A stretch of DNA of 47,176 bases from Pseudomonas serbica (GCF_028823535.1 NZ_JAQIYM010000088.1:1-47176), one strand, 5' to 3'. Counted from the first letter of the stretch, positions 1 through 8,817 are shown. Numbers and translations are program-made. The notes: generated by a model not told the origin, from the letters alone.

Positions 1-82
1 GCTTGCTCGCGAAGGCGGTATACCCGTCGACATCATCGTTGCCTGACCCTCCGCTTTCGCGAGCAAGCTCGCTCCTACAGGT
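1..82. repeat. REPIN, left end cut by window edge
   Basis: The bases at 1-12 (gcttgctcgcga) pair with those at 57-68 (tcgcgagcaagc), and the right arm continues to about 81 with a GCTCCTACAGG end. This is two REP palindromes facing each other across a short spacer. It lies just downstream of the polyamine-binding-protein gene on the minus strand, where REPINs often sit. The outer part of the left arm lies outside the window. Confidence 0.8.
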
Positions 83-92
83 GTAGCGCGGT

Positions 93-1193
93 TTACTTGT
101 CCGACTTGATGGAGGTCCACACCCGGGTCCGCACTCGCTCCAGCTTTTGCGGCAACGGTTGCACGACGTACAGGGTCTTCAGGGCCTCAGGCGTCGGCGT
201 CAGGTTCGGGTTGCCGGTGATTTCCTTGTTGATCAGCGGCAGCGAGTCCGTGTTGGCATTCGGGTAACCGAGGAAATCGCTGATCGGTGCGATGACTTTC
301 GGGTCGAGCAAGGTGTTGAGAAACTCGTGGGCTTCCTCGACGTTCTTCGCGCTTTTCGGAATGGCAAAGGTGTCGAACCAGATCGGCGCGCCCTCCTTGG
401 GCAAGCGCCAATCGACCACCACCCCGTTGCCGGCTTCCTTCGCACGATTGCCGAACTGGTAGAAGCTGCCGGAGTAGCCGATGGCCACGCAAATATCACC
501 GTTGGCGATATCGGTCATGTACTTGGCCGAATTGAAATAGGTGACATAGGGGCGAATCTTCAGCATCAGCGCCTTGGCTTTTTCGTAGTCATCGGGGTTC
601 TGGCTGTTCGGGTCCAGCCCCAGATAATGCAGGGCCAGCGGCAGAATCTCCGAAGGCGAGTCGAGCATGGCGACACCACAGGCCTTGAGCTTCTCCATGT
701 TCTCGGGCTTGAACACCAGGTCCCAGCTGTCCACCGGCGCATTCTCGCCCAGCGCGGCCTTGACCTTGGCCGGGTTGAAGCCGATCAACACGGTGCCGTA
801 CATGTAAGGCACGCCGTACTGGTTGCCGGGGTCGTTCTTGTCCAGCAACTTGAGCAGCGCCGGGTCCTGGTGCTGCCAGTTGGGCAACTTGGACTTGTCC
901 AGTTTCTGGAACACGCCGGCCTTGATCTGGGTCTCGATGAACTGGTTCGACGGCACCACCAGGTCATAGCCGGAGTTGCCGGTCAGCAGCTTGGCTTCCA
1001 GGGACTCATTGGTGTCGAAGGTGTCCCAGGTGACCTTGATGCCGGTTTTCTCGGCGAAGTCCTTGGGCACGGACGGCAGGATGTAGTCCGCCCAGTTGTA
1101 CACCCGCAATTCGCGCTGCTCGGCGTGTACGGCGCTGGCGAGCAGCGTCAGCCCGCAAACGGTGGCACCCAATAGGCGTTTGATTGTGTCCAT
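93..1193 (-). CDS. Polyamine ABC transporter periplasmic binding protein (PotF/SpuD family)
   Basis: A 366-residue secreted solute-binding protein. A Sec signal peptide (about residues 1-24, ending AVHA) is followed by the YNWADYILPSV opening typical of PotF/SpuD/SpuE proteins, and the whole length fits that family. The family captures putrescine or spermidine in the periplasm and passes it to a PotGHI-type importer. The ATG at 1193 is preceded by GGGGAA at a normal distance. No permease or ATPase partner lies in the window; one could lie beyond the left edge, since this gene reads towards it, or elsewhere. A REPIN follows the stop. The exact ligand cannot be read from the sequence, because related paralogues bind other polyamines or amino-acid-derived amines. 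Confidence 0.9.
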   Translation of the reverse strand: MDTIKRLLGATVCGLTLLASAVHAEQRELRVYNWADYILPSVPKDFAEKTGIKVTWDTFDTNESLEAKLLTGNSGYDLVVPSNQFIETQIKAGVFQKLDKSKLPNWQHQDPALLKLLDKNDPGNQYGVPYMYGTVLIGFNPAKVKAALGENAPVDSWDLVFKPENMEKLKACGVAMLDSPSEILPLALHYLGLDPNSQNPDDYEKAKALMLKIRPYVTYFNSAKYMTDIANGDICVAIGYSGSFYQFGNRAKEAGNGVVVDWRLPKEGAPIWFDTFAIPKSAKNVEEAHEFLNTLLDPKVIAPISDFLGYPNANTDSLPLINKEITGNPNLTPTPEALKTLYVVQPLPQKLERVRTRVWTSIKSDK

Positions 1194-1665
1194 GGATCAA
1201 TTCCCCAAGTCAGCTCGATGGTTTTTATGTGCTGTACACGGCAGTGCCCGGCAAAACAGCCAAAGGCAAGGAAGATCAGGTTACTGTTTATCGATGGGGA
1301 AGCTGAAGTGCATCAGCCTCCGGTTTCGATTCTTGCCGACCGCCCGACCGGTTCATAGCGCGGGGTTGGCCAAAAGGAGATCGTAATGGCCATTATCGGT
1401 GTCCGCATGGCCGATTGTGCAGCCGCGCCGGCCTGTTCTACGCCAGCACGCTGGTGCCCTTCCCGTTTGCCCAGGCCATCCCCCTACGGTTTCGCCAGCG
1501 GCGCGCCCTTCCAAAAAAAACCCGATGTCGGGGGTACTTTCGCCCGGACGGTTGCGAGTGTGGCGATCCCGGCCTATGGTCCAGACACAACAATTTCATG
1601 ACTGGCGCGATCAATCGCCGCCGTCTTTTTGTCCATCCATGGTGCTAGCGCAACGAGGTGACGAC
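1194..1665. other. Intergenic region upstream of cbs
   Basis: This 472-bp gap separates two divergent genes and should hold both promoters. I could not pick a convincing -35/-10 pair. It has a strong Shine-Dalgarno-like AAAAGGAG at about 1375 followed by ATG at 1386, opening a 71-codon frame (1386-1601) with no recognised domain. A second frame runs into cbs from 1399 but lacks family similarity before 1666. Confidence 0.4.
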
Positions 1666-3042
1666 ATGCCCAACGACTCCCGCCCTGCCGTACTCGAACT
1701 GATCGGTAACACGCCACTGGTACGCATCAGCCGTTTCGATACAGGACCCTGCACACTGTTTCTCAAGCTCGAATCACAAAACCCCGGTGGTTCGATCAAG
1801 GACCGCATCGGCCTGGCAATGATCGACGCCGCCGAGCGCGATGGCCGCCTGCAACCCGGCGGCACCATCGTCGAAGCCACGGCCGGCAACACTGGCCTGG
1901 GCCTGGCGCTGGTGGGCCGCGCCAAGGGCTATCGGGTGGTGCTGGTGGTGCCGGACAAGATGTCCACCGAGAAGGTCTTGCACCTCAAGGCCATGGGCGC
2001 CGAGGTGCACATCACCCGCTCCGATGTCGGCAAAGGCCATCCTGAGTATTACCAGGACGTCGCCGCGCGGCTGGCAGCAGAAATTCCCGACGCCTTCTTC
2101 GCCGACCAGTTCAACAACCCGGCCAACCCGTTGGCCCACGAATGCAGCACCGCGCCGGAGATCTGGGCGCAGACCCAGCATGATGTGGACGCGATCGTCG
2201 TCGGTGTCGGTTCGGCCGGCACACTCACCGGCCTGACCCGTTTCTTCAAACGCGTGCAGCCGGATCTGGAAATGGTCCTGGCCGACCCGGTCGGTTCGGT
2301 GATGGCCCAATACAGCCGCAACGGCACCCTCCCTACCCCCGGCTCCTGGGCGGTGGAAGGCATCGGCGAAGACTTCATTCCGTCGATTTGCGACCTGTCC
2401 AGCGTGCGCCATGCCTATTCGATCAGCGACGAGGAAAGTTTCGACCATGCCCGTCAGTTGTTGCGCGCCGAAGGCATTCTCGGCGGGTCCTCGACCGGTA
2501 CCTTGCTGGCCGCCGCCCTGCGTTATTGCCGCGAACAGACCGAGCCGAAACGGGTGGTCAGCTTCGTCTGCGACACCGGTACGCGTTACCTGTCGAAGGT
2601 CTACAACGACCAGTGGATGAACGATCAAGGCCTGTTGCAACGCAAGCACTACGGTGACCTGCGCGACCTGGTCGCGCGGCGCTTCGAGGACGGCCGGGTG
2701 ATCAGCGTCGGCCCCGACGACACCCTGCTCACCGCGTTCCAGCGCATGCGCCTGGCGGATGTGTCGCAACTGCCGGTGCTGGTGAACGGCAAGCAACTGG
2801 TCGGCGTGATCGACGAGTCGGACATCCTGCTGGGCGTGCATGAAGACGCTACGCACTTTCGCAAGACGGTATCCAGCGCCATGACCGATAAACTGCAAAC
2901 CCTGTCCCCCGGAGCCTCCCTGGCAGATCTGGAGGCAGAGCTGGGCCGTGGTCTGGTGGCGATCATTCAGGATGCCTCGGGGTTCCACGGGCTGATTACC
3001 CGAACCGACATGCTCAATCACCTGCGGAGATCCCTGCCATGA
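1666..3042 (+). CDS. cbs: Cystathionine beta-synthase, PLP-dependent, with C-terminal CBS pair
   Basis: A 458-residue enzyme that condenses homocysteine with serine to cystathionine, the first step of reverse transsulfuration. The fold-type II PLP core has the lysine in NPGGSIKDR (K45), the phosphate/substrate loop TAGNTG (71-76) and GVGSAGTLTG near 180-190. Two CBS regulatory domains follow (about 343-390 and 405-455). There is no N-terminal haem domain, unlike the human enzyme. The ATG at 1666 is chosen because GAGGTG lies five bases upstream and the next residues (LELIGNTPLVRI) match the normal family start; an in-frame ATG at 1399 would add 89 unrelated residues. The stop overlaps the next gene's start in ATGA, so the two are translated as a pair. 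An O-acetylserine-dependent synthase is a less likely alternative. Confidence 0.92.
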   Translation: MPNDSRPAVLELIGNTPLVRISRFDTGPCTLFLKLESQNPGGSIKDRIGLAMIDAAERDGRLQPGGTIVEATAGNTGLGLALVGRAKGYRVVLVVPDKMSTEKVLHLKAMGAEVHITRSDVGKGHPEYYQDVAARLAAEIPDAFFADQFNNPANPLAHECSTAPEIWAQTQHDVDAIVVGVGSAGTLTGLTRFFKRVQPDLEMVLADPVGSVMAQYSRNGTLPTPGSWAVEGIGEDFIPSICDLSSVRHAYSISDEESFDHARQLLRAEGILGGSSTGTLLAAALRYCREQTEPKRVVSFVCDTGTRYLSKVYNDQWMNDQGLLQRKHYGDLRDLVARRFEDGRVISVGPDDTLLTAFQRMRLADVSQLPVLVNGKQLVGVIDESDILLGVHEDATHFRKTVSSAMTDKLQTLSPGASLADLEAELGRGLVAIIQDASGFHGLITRTDMLNHLRRSLP

Positions 3043-4217
3043 GTCAGCACGATGAAAATGCCCCGCCACAGGGCTTTGCCACCCGCGTGATCCATGCCGG
3101 GCAAACGCCGGACCCTTCGACCGGCGCGCTGATGCCGCCGATCTACGCCAACTCCACCTACCTGCAACAGAGCCCCGGAGTACACAAAGGCCTCGACTAC
3201 GGGCGTTCGCACAACCCGACGCGCTGGGCGCTGGAACGTTGCGTGGCTGACCTCGAAGGCGGCACCCGGGGCTTTGCATTCGCCTCGGGCCTGGCGACCA
3301 TTTCCACGGTGCTGGAACTGCTCGACGCCGGGTCGCACATCGTCTCGGGCAATGATCTCTACGGCGGCACCTTCCGCCTCTTCGACAAGGTCCGCCAGCG
3401 CAGCGCCGGGCACCGCTTCAGCTTCGTCGACCTGACCGACCTCGACGCCTTCGAAGCGTCCCTGCAGGACGACACGCGCATGGTCATGGTCGAGACGCCG
3501 AGCAACCCTCTTCTGCGCCTCACCGACCTGGCCGCCATTGCCCGCACCTGCCGCGACCGGGGCATCATCTGCGTGGCCGACAACACCTTTGCCAGCCCGT
3601 GGATACAACGCCCGCTGGAACTGGGTTTCGACATCGTGCTGCACTCCACCACCAAGTACCTCAACGGCCACTCCGACGTGATCGGCGGCATCGCCGTGGT
3701 CGGGCAGAACGCCGAATTGGCCGAACGCCTGGGTTTCCTGCAGAACGCGGTGGGCGCCATCGCCGGGCCGTTCGACGCCTTCCTGACCCTGCGCGGGGTC
3801 AAGACCCTGGCGCTGCGCATGGAACGCCACTGCAGCAATGCGCTGGAACTGGCGCAATGGCTGGAACGTCAGCCGCAGGTCGCCCACGTCTACTACCCGG
3901 GCCTGCCCTCGCACCCGCAGCACGAACTGGCGCGCCAGCAGATGCGCGGCTTCGGCGGGATGATCTCCGTCGACCTGGACACCGATTTGGCCGGGTCCCG
4001 ACGCTTCCTGGAAAACGTGCAGATCTTCGCCCTGGCCGAAAGCCTGGGCGGGGTTGAAAGCCTGATCGAACACCCGGCGATCATGACCCACGCCACCATC
4101 CCCGTGGACACCCGCGCGCAATTGGGCATCGGCGATGCGCTGGTGCGGCTGTCGGTGGGGGTGGAGGATGTGGAAGACCTGCGTGCGGACCTGGCGCAGG
4201 CCCTCGCACGGATCTAA
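3039..4217 (+). CDS. Cystathionine gamma-lyase / gamma-synthase family PLP enzyme
   Basis: A 392-residue Cys/Met-metabolism PLP enzyme. The Schiff-base lysine is K206 in HSTTKYLNGH, the pyridine-binding aspartate D181 in VADNTFASP, and the phosphate contact YGRSHNPTR lies at 54-62. Its ATG overlaps the cbs stop (ATGA at 3039-3042), so the pair forms one operon. That pairing points to cystathionine gamma-lyase activity, splitting cystathionine to cysteine, 2-oxobutyrate and ammonia and completing the route from homocysteine to cysteine. The fold alone does not distinguish gamma-lyase from gamma-synthase; the neighbour decides. A short CTGTAGGAGC inverted repeat follows the stop. Confidence 0.88.
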   Translation: MSQHDENAPPQGFATRVIHAGQTPDPSTGALMPPIYANSTYLQQSPGVHKGLDYGRSHNPTRWALERCVADLEGGTRGFAFASGLATISTVLELLDAGSHIVSGNDLYGGTFRLFDKVRQRSAGHRFSFVDLTDLDAFEASLQDDTRMVMVETPSNPLLRLTDLAAIARTCRDRGIICVADNTFASPWIQRPLELGFDIVLHSTTKYLNGHSDVIGGIAVVGQNAELAERLGFLQNAVGAIAGPFDAFLTLRGVKTLALRMERHCSNALELAQWLERQPQVAHVYYPGLPSHPQHELARQQMRGFGGMISVDLDTDLAGSRRFLENVQIFALAESLGGVESLIEHPAIMTHATIPVDTRAQLGIGDALVRLSVGVEDVEDLRADLAQALARI

Positions 4218-4230
4218 GGGTACCGAGCCC

Positions 4231-4261
4231 CTGTAGGAGCTGGCGAAGGCTGCTCCTACAG
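4231..4261. repeat. Short REP-like inverted repeat
   Basis: CTGTAGGAGC (4231-4240) and GCTCCTACAG (4252-4261) are perfect 10-bp inverted arms around an 11-base loop. There is no T-tract, so this is more likely a REP relic than an intrinsic terminator. It sits in the 92-bp gap after the cystathionine lyase gene. Confidence 0.75.
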
Positions 4262-4309
4262 GTAACAGCGGTTATGATTGAGAATTGACGCTCAACCGGA
4301 TCCCACGAC

Positions 4310-4804
4310 ATGTCCCAACTCGACACCTCCCTGCAAGACTGCGCCGCACCCGACGGCGTGTGCTACGGCTGCGGCAGCAGCAATCCCCACGGGCTGCACA
4401 TCAAGAGCTATTGGCATGAGGACGGCGTGCATGTCATGGCCGAGCATGTACCAGAGGCCAAATATTGCGGCTGGCCGGACCTGGTCTACGGTGGACTGAT
4501 CGCCATGTTGGTCGATTGCCATTCCAACTGGGCGGTCATGGCCTATCACTACCGCGCGGAAAACCGCGAGGTCGCCAGCCTGCCGCGCATCAATTGCGTC
4601 ACCGGCAACCTCGGCATCAAGTTCATCAAGCCGACCCCCATGGGTATCCCGCTCACCCTGCGGGCGCGGGTCGAAGGGGAAGTCGGACGCAAGACGCGGG
4701 TCATCTGCGAAGTCTTTGCCGGGGACGTGTTGACCGCGGTGGGCGACTCCATTTTCGTCCGGGTCGATGCCGCGCAACTGGCAGACAACGCGCACGGGCG
4801 CTAG
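4310..4804 (+). CDS. PaaI-type hot-dog thioesterase
   Basis: A 164-residue cytoplasmic protein of the hot-dog fold acyl-CoA thioesterase group. The N-terminal CYGCGSSNPHGL motif (18-29) and the later GGLIAMLVDCHSNWA helix are hallmarks of PaaI-like proteins annotated as 4HBT thioesterases; GDSIFVRV forms a late strand. Family members hydrolyse CoA thioesters, but the acyl group cannot be inferred. The gene is probably independent of cbs-cgl, since 92 bp with a REP relic separates them. It converges on the DUF2252 gene, with 30 bp between the two stops. Confidence 0.8.
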   Translation: MSQLDTSLQDCAAPDGVCYGCGSSNPHGLHIKSYWHEDGVHVMAEHVPEAKYCGWPDLVYGGLIAMLVDCHSNWAVMAYHYRAENREVASLPRINCVTGNLGIKFIKPTPMGIPLTLRARVEGEVGRKTRVICEVFAGDVLTAVGDSIFVRVDAAQLADNAHGR

Positions 4805-4834
4805 GTACCAGGTGCCAGCCACGCCGGTCGCGGG

Positions 4835-6244
4835 TCAATCTTCCTCCATGTACGCGGTGATACGCCCGGATCGGTACGCGGCCAATAGCGCGGCATAGTC
4901 CTTGGCGTTCTGATCGGCATAGGCCACGGCAAATTTGCCGATGGCCTGGTCGAAGCTGTCCGATTTGCCCAGGTAACCGCTGATGAGGGCAGCATCCCCG
5001 GAGTTGGCGTGGGCACGGGCAAGCGTCTCGCCGCACCAGCGGCAGTAGCGCTTCAAGCTCGCTGCCGTGATGCCTTCAATAGGTGCCGACATCTTCATGT
5101 CGCGCAGTTGCCGAACGAAGAAGTCACGACCGTTCTGGCCACGGGTCCAGCCCAGGAAGATGTCACTGGAGGACTGCATCAGTCGCTGCCCGGTGACAAC
5201 GCGCTGCCCCTGGTTCTCGTATTCGCTCTTGCCGGCGTAAGGCGCCAACACGGAGGGGCAGGCTTCCTTGAATTGCAGGAGCAACGGATTATTTTCTGCG
5301 CTAAAGAACAGGCCGACGAAACAATAGGTTCCCACGCTGCCGATCCCGACAGCCTTGACGGCAATGTCCTCGAGGCGATAACGATCAAACAGCACACGCC
5401 GTTCATGGGGCAGCGACTGGCGATAATCCTGCAGCGCCACGCGGGCTCGCTGCAGGAAGTCTGGTTCGTCTACATGAAACAGGATCGGCGGCTGATCGAT
5501 CAGCCGACGACGACCTGCCACCTCGCTGCTGATTTTCGGATAGAGATAATCGCCGACCCTGGCCCGGGCCCTCTCCACCACTTGTTCGCGAAGCTTTTTG
5601 ATCTCGGCCGTGGGCGCCCTGTCGATGATCGACTGTGCATCCAGACGCTCATACCAGACCTCCAGCGGGCTCAACTTCGACAGCTTGCGCAAGCGCTCAC
5701 GGTAGGCACGTACGCACTCCATCGCGATGCCCTTGGCCACTTTATCGCCGATCCGGTTGTCCCGGGCCGCCACGACAAAACTGATCGCCAGGCGTTTTAC
5801 ATCCCACTCCCAAGGCGCGGGGAGCGTTTCGTCGAAATCATTGATGTCGAAGATCAGGTTGCGCTCGGGGGTGGCAAACAAGCCGAAATTCAACAGGTGG
5901 CAATCGCCACAGGCTTGCACCTCGATACCCGAGGTTGGGGTCGTGGCCAGGTCATACGCCATCAAGCCTGCTGAACCACGCAAAAAAGTGAACGGGCTGC
6001 GCAACATGCGCCCGTAGCGCACGGGTACCAGCTCGGGCAGTCGATAGCGGTTGGACTTTTCCAGCAGCTGGATCGGGTCGCGATGTTTTCGTGGCGGTTT
6101 CCATTCGGCGTGCAGCGCATGGGGCACGCTCTGGCTTAGTCGTTCACCAGCACTCAGGCGCTCCTTGCGCGAACGAAAGACCGGCTCCTGCATGGCCGGG
6201 GTGGATTTACCGGCGTTGGCGGGCTTGCTCTTGCGGGGAGCCAT
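4835..6244 (-). CDS. DUF2252 family protein (kinase-like fold)
   Basis: A 469-residue protein of the DUF2252 family, whose members resemble the protein-kinase-like fold but have no settled function. The visible core is ACGDCHLLNFG followed by FDINDFDE, which matches the catalytic HxxN and metal-binding D of small-molecule kinases. A basic N-terminus (MAPRKSKPANAGK) precedes it. The ATG at 6244 is chosen because AAGGAGTG lies seven bases upstream; an earlier in-frame ATG at 6286 has no such site. It stands alone, convergent with the thioesterase and divergent from the small lipoprotein gene. No signal peptide or membrane segment is evident. The substrate is unknown. Confidence 0.8.
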   Translation of the reverse strand: MAPRKSKPANAGKSTPAMQEPVFRSRKERLSAGERLSQSVPHALHAEWKPPRKHRDPIQLLEKSNRYRLPELVPVRYGRMLRSPFTFLRGSAGLMAYDLATTPTSGIEVQACGDCHLLNFGLFATPERNLIFDINDFDETLPAPWEWDVKRLAISFVVAARDNRIGDKVAKGIAMECVRAYRERLRKLSKLSPLEVWYERLDAQSIIDRAPTAEIKKLREQVVERARARVGDYLYPKISSEVAGRRRLIDQPPILFHVDEPDFLQRARVALQDYRQSLPHERRVLFDRYRLEDIAVKAVGIGSVGTYCFVGLFFSAENNPLLLQFKEACPSVLAPYAGKSEYENQGQRVVTGQRLMQSSSDIFLGWTRGQNGRDFFVRQLRDMKMSAPIEGITAASLKRYCRWCGETLARAHANSGDAALISGYLGKSDSFDQAIGKFAVAYADQNAKDYAALLAAYRSGRITAYMEED

Positions 6245-6411
6245 GTTCACTCCTTGGCCAAGGCTCAACGGAGAGCCCGACGCCATTGAGTCTAGATCCG
6301 CTTTGCGACCTGTGCCCGCTTGCAGCGCCTAAAAATCGACAGCCTTCGGCGCTCGATAAATAGGCTATACCCACTAATCTCCCCCCTGTTGTTCTTCACA
6401 GGAGTTCTGCA

Positions 6412-6861
6412 ATGAAGCCCAGACATTCACTGGTGGCGCTGATGGTCAGCGCCAGCCTGTTCGGCTGTGCCACCTCATCGAACCAAAGCGTGTCGGTCAC
6501 CCTGGTTGCCACCCGGCAGAATACTGGCCAGATCGGCAATGTCGCGTTGTCCGCCTGGGACCAGCAAACCGGACTGAGTTTCTTCATCAGCGGCGTGCCA
6601 GGCGGTGCCGCCCTGCCCCTGCGACTCTACAGCTTCATCAACAAAGGCAGTTGCCAGAATCCCGGTCCCGTCGCCTACGCCATGAATGACAGGGTCAACA
6701 CCGAGCGCCAACCGATTCGCGGCTGGACGTTCTCCAGAAGCGTGCCCGTGGCCTTGCCTGTGTTGCTGTCCGGTGAATATCACGTCGTCGTGCGAACGGC
6801 AGCGACGGATGGCAACGTCGATATTTTCTGTGGGGACATCAAGCAACAAGGCCCGGCGTAG
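6412..6861 (+). CDS. Small predicted lipoprotein of unknown function
   Basis: A 149-residue protein with a lipoprotein signal: a basic start (MKPRHS), a short hydrophobic stretch, and the lipobox LFGC with the modified cysteine at residue 19. The mature part contains two cysteines (in KGSCQNP and IFCGD) that could form a disulfide, and it looks beta-rich. CAGGAG lies just upstream of the ATG, and a possible -10 (TATACC) lies near 6366. I do not recognise a named family. The residue after the lipid cysteine is alanine, so outer-membrane sorting is likely by the general +2 rule. Confidence 0.75.
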   Translation: MKPRHSLVALMVSASLFGCATSSNQSVSVTLVATRQNTGQIGNVALSAWDQQTGLSFFISGVPGGAALPLRLYSFINKGSCQNPGPVAYAMNDRVNTERQPIRGWTFSRSVPVALPVLLSGEYHVVVRTAATDGNVDIFCGDIKQQGPA

Positions 6862-6876
6862 CAGGCGCCGCCTAGC

Positions 6877-6960
6877 TCACACCGGCGAAATCGTTGCCAG
6901 CACACCGATCAGAATGGTCAACACCAGGAAACCACCGAGGAAAAACGCCATCTTGCCCAT
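6877..6960 (-). CDS. 27-residue membrane peptide
   Basis: A very short gene reading MGKMAFFLGGFLVLTILIGVLATISPV. Almost all of it is one hydrophobic helix (about residues 5-24). A near-perfect GGAGG at 6965-6969 lies at correct spacing from the ATG at 6960, which makes translation likely. The upstream extension of the frame, to 7131, is not membrane-like and has no ribosome site. It is convergent with the lipoprotein gene, with 15 bp between the stops. Single-helix peptides of this size often tune membrane complexes, but no partner can be named. Confidence 0.6.
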   Translation of the reverse strand: MGKMAFFLGGFLVLTILIGVLATISPV

Positions 6961-7120
6961 AAAGCCTCCAACATTTCGAAAGTGCGGTGCACCGCGGCTA
7001 CGGCGGCGAAACTTGCCGACATTGTGGGGCTCGGGCTGAATGCATAACAGGGGCAGAAAGCGCTGAAAAATACGGATCAGATGAAACCGCAGGAGCGAAT
7101 ATGCCCCTGCACGGGATACA

Positions 7121-7159
7121 AAAAAGCCCACTGGCCATCCCTGGCGCAGTGGGCTTTTT
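7121..7159 (-). terminator. Rho-independent terminator of mqo
   Basis: AAAAAGCCCACTG (7121-7133) pairs perfectly with CAGTGGGCTTTTT (7147-7159) around a 13-base loop. It lies 14 bp past the mqo stop on the minus strand, where the A-run reads as the U-tract. The symmetry means it may also stop transcription from the other side. Confidence 0.9.
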
Positions 7160-7173
7160 GATCAGGCGCTCAG

Positions 7174-8817
7174 TTACAGCGCCATATCAGCCGCAGCATT
7201 CTCTTTCGGTGCCTTGGCCTTCTCAGCCTCGACAGCCGGAGCAACCACCTGGCCAATCGCCGGTGGCGGAGTCAGTTCCAGCACCTTGGCGGTGTAGGCC
7301 CATTCCTCGGCAACCTTATCCGGGCTGGCGTTGAGCTGGGTGCCGTAGCTCGGCACGATCTGGTGCAGTTTTTCCTGCCAGGCCGGGGTCGCGACCTTGT
7401 CCTTGAACACTTTCTGCAGCACGGTCAGCATGATCGGTGCGGCGGTCGAAGCGCCTGGGGACGCGCCCAGCAGGCCAGCGATGCTGCCATCCTGGGAAGC
7501 GACGATTTCAGTGCCCAGTTTCAGCACGCCACCGGCGGCTTCGTCACGCTTGATGATCTGCACGCGCTGGCCGGCTTGCCACAGGCGCCAGTCTTCGGCC
7601 TTGGCGTTCGGGAAGTATTCCTTCAGGGCGTTGAGGCGGTCTTCATCCGACAGCATCAGTTGCCCGGCGAGGTACTCCACCAGCGGGTATTCCTTGATGC
7701 CAACCTTGGTCATCGGCCACACGTTGTGCGTGGTGGTGGTGGTCAGCAGGTCCAGGTACGAGCCTTCTTTCAGGAACTTGGTGCTGAAGGTCGCGAATGG
7801 GCCAAACAGGATCACGCGCTTGCCGTCCAGCACGCGGGTGTCCAGGTGCGGAACCGACATCGGCGGTGCGCCAACGGAGGCTTTGCCGTAGGCCTTGGCC
7901 AGGTGTTGCTCGGCGATGGTCGGGTTCTCGGTCACCAGGAACGAGCCGCCTACCGGGAAGCCTGCGTATTCCCGGGCTTCAGGAATGCCCGACTTCTGCA
8001 GCAGGTGCAGGGCACCGCCGCCGGCGCCGATGAACACGAACTTGGCGTCGGTTTCGGACTTGCTGCCGTCTTTCAGATTCTTGTAGCTGACGCGCCAGCT
8101 GCCGTCTGCGTTCTTGGTGATGTCCTGCACTTCGCTGGACAACTTCAAGTCGAATTTCGGCGTGGTTTGCAGGTGCGCAACGAACTGGCGCGTGATTTCG
8201 CCGAAGTTCACGTCGGTGCCGATCGGGCTCCAGGTGGCCGCGACTTTCTGGTTCGGGTCACGCCCTTCCATCATCAGCGGGACCCACTTCTTGATCACGG
8301 CCGGGTCTTCGGAGTACTGCATGCCGGCGAACAGCGGGCTCGCCTGCAGGGCTTCGTAGCGCTTTTTCAGGAACTTGATGTTGTCATCGCCCCACACGAA
8401 GCTCATGTGCGGCGTGGAGTTGATGAACGAACGCGGGTTCTTCAGCACGCCCTGCTGGACCTGCCAGGCCCAGAACTGGCGGGAGATCTGGAACGCTTCG
8501 TTGATTTCAACGGCTTTCGGAATCGACACGTTGCCCTTGTCGTCTTCCGGGGTGTAGTTCAGCTCGGCCAGGGCAGAGTGACCGGTACCGGCGTTGTTCC
8601 AGCCGTTGGAGCTTTCCAGGGCGACGCCGTCCAGACGTTCGATCATTTCCATCGAAGTGCCGGGTTCCAGCTCATTGAGCCAGACACCCAGGGTCGCACT
8701 CATGATGCCGCCGCCAATCAGCAGCACGTCGACTTTTTTGGCTTCTTCGGCCTGGGCTGTCGTCATCCCCAACGACAAGGCCAGCCCCAGCAGGGCCGTG
8801 TTCACTTTCTTAAACAT
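7174..8817 (-). CDS. mqo: Malate:quinone oxidoreductase
   Basis: A 547-residue FAD enzyme that oxidises malate to oxaloacetate and passes electrons to quinone at the inner membrane, replacing NAD-malate dehydrogenase in the TCA cycle of many pseudomonads. The FAD-binding motif VDVLLIGGGIMSATLG comes shortly after the start, and GWNNAGTGHSALAELNYTP is a strong Mqo signature. The ATG at 8817 has AGGTG seven bases upstream; a GTG at 8826 is the alternative. The first 23 residues look like a Sec signal peptide (MFKKVNTALLGLALSLGMTTAQA) ahead of the FAD fold, which is odd for a cofactor enzyme expected to face the cytoplasm. The C-terminus carries an Ala/Lys-rich tail. A clear terminator follows. 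Confidence 0.95.
   Translation of the reverse strand: MFKKVNTALLGLALSLGMTTAQAEEAKKVDVLLIGGGIMSATLGVWLNELEPGTSMEMIERLDGVALESSNGWNNAGTGHSALAELNYTPEDDKGNVSIPKAVEINEAFQISRQFWAWQVQQGVLKNPRSFINSTPHMSFVWGDDNIKFLKKRYEALQASPLFAGMQYSEDPAVIKKWVPLMMEGRDPNQKVAATWSPIGTDVNFGEITRQFVAHLQTTPKFDLKLSSEVQDITKNADGSWRVSYKNLKDGSKSETDAKFVFIGAGGGALHLLQKSGIPEAREYAGFPVGGSFLVTENPTIAEQHLAKAYGKASVGAPPMSVPHLDTRVLDGKRVILFGPFATFSTKFLKEGSYLDLLTTTTTHNVWPMTKVGIKEYPLVEYLAGQLMLSDEDRLNALKEYFPNAKAEDWRLWQAGQRVQIIKRDEAAGGVLKLGTEIVASQDGSIAGLLGASPGASTAAPIMLTVLQKVFKDKVATPAWQEKLHQIVPSYGTQLNASPDKVAEEWAYTAKVLELTPPPAIGQVVAPAVEAEKAKAPKENAAADMAL

Noticed and set aside
4231..4261. Intrinsic terminator after the cystathionine lyase gene
   Set aside because: The stem is sound but no T-tract follows on either strand and the sequence is REP-like, so it is listed as a repeat.
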